Shown here: piece by piece, positions 6,412-7,798 of the stretch | Position numbering within the stretch: the stretch's first letter is position 1 | Layout of the letters: every line of letters starts with the position of its first letter | Assembly (NCBI GenBank): GCA_041917975.1 | Contig: JAYRWN010000112.1 | Location: 1-7,798 of the forward strand | DNA: 7,798 nt | Origin: JAYRWN01 sp041917975 | GTDB lineage: Bacteria; Bacteroidota; Bacteroidia; Chitinophagales; Saprospiraceae | Direction: 5' to 3' | Program-made: the position numbers and the translations under genes | The notes under the pieces: model-generated | Database searches by the model: none | Told to the model about the DNA's origin: nothing | The model's input: only the letters and a program-made list of their open reading frames with translations

Positions 6412-6696
6412 ATGCAAAAAACAACCGTTTTACAACGCAACAGCACCCATTTATTATCCAGCCAGGTCGGTGATGAGTTGGTGATGCTGGACACCAAAAC
6501 CGGAGATTACCTGGGATTAAATACGGTTGCCGGTGAGATCTGGTCGTTACTGGAAAGTCCCATAACTTTTGGAGAGTTGTGTCATCAACTCATGGAGGGT
6601 TATGACGTGGATGAAGCCACCTGTATCGCGGATACCACCGAATTATTGGATTCCATGATTAAAAAAAACCTGGTGGTGGTGCGTGAAGAAAATTAA
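6412..6696 (+). CDS. PqqD-family leader-binding protein (lasso B1, RRE)
   Basis: A small RiPP recognition element protein that binds the precursor leader (W-x-x-P region) and presents it to the B2 peptidase. The 94 residues show the PqqD layout: an N-terminal beta hairpin (residues about 22-36, DELVMLDTKTGDYLGLN), the helix VAGEIWSLLE (39-48), a second helix set around the FGELCHQLMEGYDVDEA stretch, and a last helix ending in NLVVV. Length and the order D-x-x-x-G-x-Y-x-x-L-N are typical of stand-alone lasso B1. The start ATG 6412 fits the N-terminus and lies 23 bp after the promoter. The 3' end overlaps B2 by 14 bp, which suggests translational coupling, as usual for B1/B2 pairs. Confidence 0.92.
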   Translation: MQKTTVLQRNSTHLLSSQVGDELVMLDTKTGDYLGLNTVAGEIWSLLESPITFGELCHQLMEGYDVDEATCIADTTELLDSMIKKNLVVVREEN

Positions 6697-7129
6697 ACGC
6701 GGACTTTATTATCTGAAAAAATACTGCGGGCTTCCTATCAAAGAGCAACTCTACTTTTGGGAAGCCTTTGTTTTTTTAGCCCTCGGCACCAGCATGATTC
6801 ATATGGCAAAATTCAGCACGTTAATGTCTATTTTTAATCGCGTTGGCCATGATGCGCATGATGTCTTATTGGTCCACCGCCTAAAAGCGGCTATCCACCG
6901 GGCAGGCATTTTGGCTCGCTGGCGCCCCACTTGTTATCCACAGGCGTTGACGGCCAAATGGATGCTCACCCGGCGGCAACAACCCTGTGATATCTATCTG
7001 GGCACCGGCAAAAATGCTGCGGGTGCTTTCAAGGCCCACGCTTGGACTAAAAGCGGGGCAGTTTTTGTCACCGGCGAATACGGCGTGCAAGATTATACGG
7101 TGGTGGCTAAATTCCCTTTGGAAAAATGA
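6683..7129 (+). CDS. Lasso peptide biosynthesis B2 protein (transglutaminase-like leader peptidase)
   Basis: A cysteine protease of the transglutaminase-like fold that cuts the leader off the precursor, normally two residues after the conserved Thr, working with B1 and C. The 148-residue length is that of split B2 proteins. Visible catalytic positions are Cys84 in RPTCYPQALTAKWML and His119 in KAHAWTKSG. The third, acidic residue is less clear: E132 or D137 follow in TGEYGVQDY. The GTG start at 6683 lies inside the last codons of B1; the following KKIKRGLYYLKKY reads as the usual basic N-terminal helix, and no better start is available. The stop overlaps the next gene by four bases (ATGA, 7126-7129). 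The three maturation genes are therefore tightly coupled. Confidence 0.92.
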   Translation: MKKIKRGLYYLKKYCGLPIKEQLYFWEAFVFLALGTSMIHMAKFSTLMSIFNRVGHDAHDVLLVHRLKAAIHRAGILARWRPTCYPQALTAKWMLTRRQQPCDIYLGTGKNAAGAFKAHAWTKSGAVFVTGEYGVQDYTVVAKFPLEK

Positions 7130-7798
7130 GTTGCATTTACGGACTATTTGCCCGGAAAGGAAATCCGGATTTGCGCAGCATCCTGAGGGAACAACAGGAT
7201 AAACTATCCACTTTTGCCCCGGATGGTGATGGTCAGGCGGTTGTTGGTCCTTTCGGCCTTGGCCATTTATTGGTGCATAATACACCGGACTCACTACATG
7301 ACCGGCAGCCTTACCACGCTGCGCCACACGATTTGTACATTGTCGGCGATCTGCGCCTGGACAACCGGGAAGAAATTTTTCAACACCTCCGTCTGGTACC
7401 CGACCCACATGTACCGGACATCCAATTGGCTCTGCGCCTGTATCAGCAAGAAGGTAAAAAATTCCTGGAGCGCCTGTTAGGTGATTTTGCGCTGGTCATC
7501 GTTGACAACGTTAAACAGGAATTGATTGCTGCCCGGGACCCTTTAGGTGTCAAGCCATTTTATTATTTCCTGAACAAGGATTGGTTTGCTTTTGCTTCGC
7601 GAATCCGGGGCTTGTGGCCGGTGCCCGGCATAACCCTGAAAATGCAGGAATCCTATGTGCTGGAGATGTTGTATTCCGGCTATCCACACACGAAAAACGA
7701 AACCTGTTATGCGGATATTCAACGGCTGGAAGGTGGTCAGGCGATGATCGTCTCGCGGGACAGGGTGCAAACCTGGCGTTACTGGGACCTGCGCTATA
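7126..7798 (+). CDS. Asparagine synthetase-like lasso cyclase (C), 3' end outside window
   Basis: The macrolactam synthetase that would adenylate the Glu side chain of the core with ATP and close the ring onto the new N-terminus. Only the N-terminal glutaminase-like domain (224 residues) is in the window; the synthetase domain with its SGGxDS ATP motif lies beyond the right edge. The domain is recognised by GDLRLDNREEIFQHL (residues about 73-87), ERLLGDFALVIVD (about 119-131), and AARDPLGVKPFYY (about 138-150), all typical of Asn synthetase B relatives. The N-terminus reads MSCIYGLFARKG rather than MCGI: position 2 is Ser and Cys is shifted to position 3, so normal glutaminase chemistry with an N-terminal Cys is doubtful, as in other lasso cyclases. 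It starts within the stop of B2. The frame is open to the last base. Confidence 0.92.
   Translation, partial: MSCIYGLFARKGNPDLRSILREQQDKLSTFAPDGDGQAVVGPFGLGHLLVHNTPDSLHDRQPYHAAPHDLYIVGDLRLDNREEIFQHLRLVPDPHVPDIQLALRLYQQEGKKFLERLLGDFALVIVDNVKQELIAARDPLGVKPFYYFLNKDWFAFASRIRGLWPVPGITLKMQESYVLEMLYSGYPHTKNETCYADIQRLEGGQAMIVSRDRVQTWRYWDLRY

Noticed and set aside
6881..7408. Long minus-strand open frame opposite B2 and C
   Set aside because: It is antisense to two well-supported genes with conserved catalytic motifs and has no family resemblance, so it is a shadow frame.
1..7798. CRISPR arrays, tRNA/rRNA genes, insertion sequences or attachment sites
   Set aside because: No regularly spaced repeats, cloverleaf-like segments, transposase genes or terminal inverted repeats were seen.

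Overview
The window is a single-direction gene cluster, all on the + strand, that reads as a lasso-peptide (RiPP) biosynthesis locus. The likely host is a member of the Bacteroidota. Ribosome binding sites of the Shine-Dalgarno type are largely absent. Two intergenic or overlapping sites match the Bacteroidota sigma factor consensus TTG/TTTG-N20-TAnnTTTG. The protein sequences look like those of soil or aquatic Sphingobacteriia/Chitinophagia, but the genus cannot be fixed from the sequence alone.

Layout: a glycosyltransferase of family GT4 enters from the left edge (to 1003). An HPr-kinase-like serine kinase follows (K, 1080-2036). A 43-residue ORF at 1978-2109 overlaps the kinase 3' end and has the features of a lasso precursor (A): a W-x-x-P-x-I leader motif, Thr at -2, and an acidic residue at core positions 7 and 8. 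It has its own promoter, and an imperfect hairpin sits on its stop codon. Next come a YkgJ-like cysteine-cluster protein of unknown role (2254-3351), an exporter of the ABC type (D, 3387-5141), and a nucleotidyltransferase of the NTP_transf_5 type (N, about 5155-6261). After a 150-bp gap with a second promoter come the core maturation genes. These are a PqqD-like leader-binding protein (B1, 6412-6696), a transglutaminase-like leader peptidase (B2, 6683-7129), and the start of an asparagine-synthetase-like lasso cyclase (C, 7126 to the right edge, truncated).

Proposed working model: B1 binds the leader of A, B2 removes it, and C activates an acidic side chain and closes the ring onto the new N-terminus. 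K and N, known together from paeninodin- and pseudomycoidin-type clusters, would phosphorylate and further decorate the tail, and D would export the product. The GT4 enzyme may contribute a sugar or may belong to a neighbouring polysaccharide locus. The YkgJ-like protein is the component without an obvious place in known lasso pathways. All functional links are inferred from sequence motifs and gene order.

There is no stretch longer than 300 bases without a gene. The non-coding gaps are 1004-1079, 2110-2253, 3352-3386, 5142-5154 and 6262-6411.
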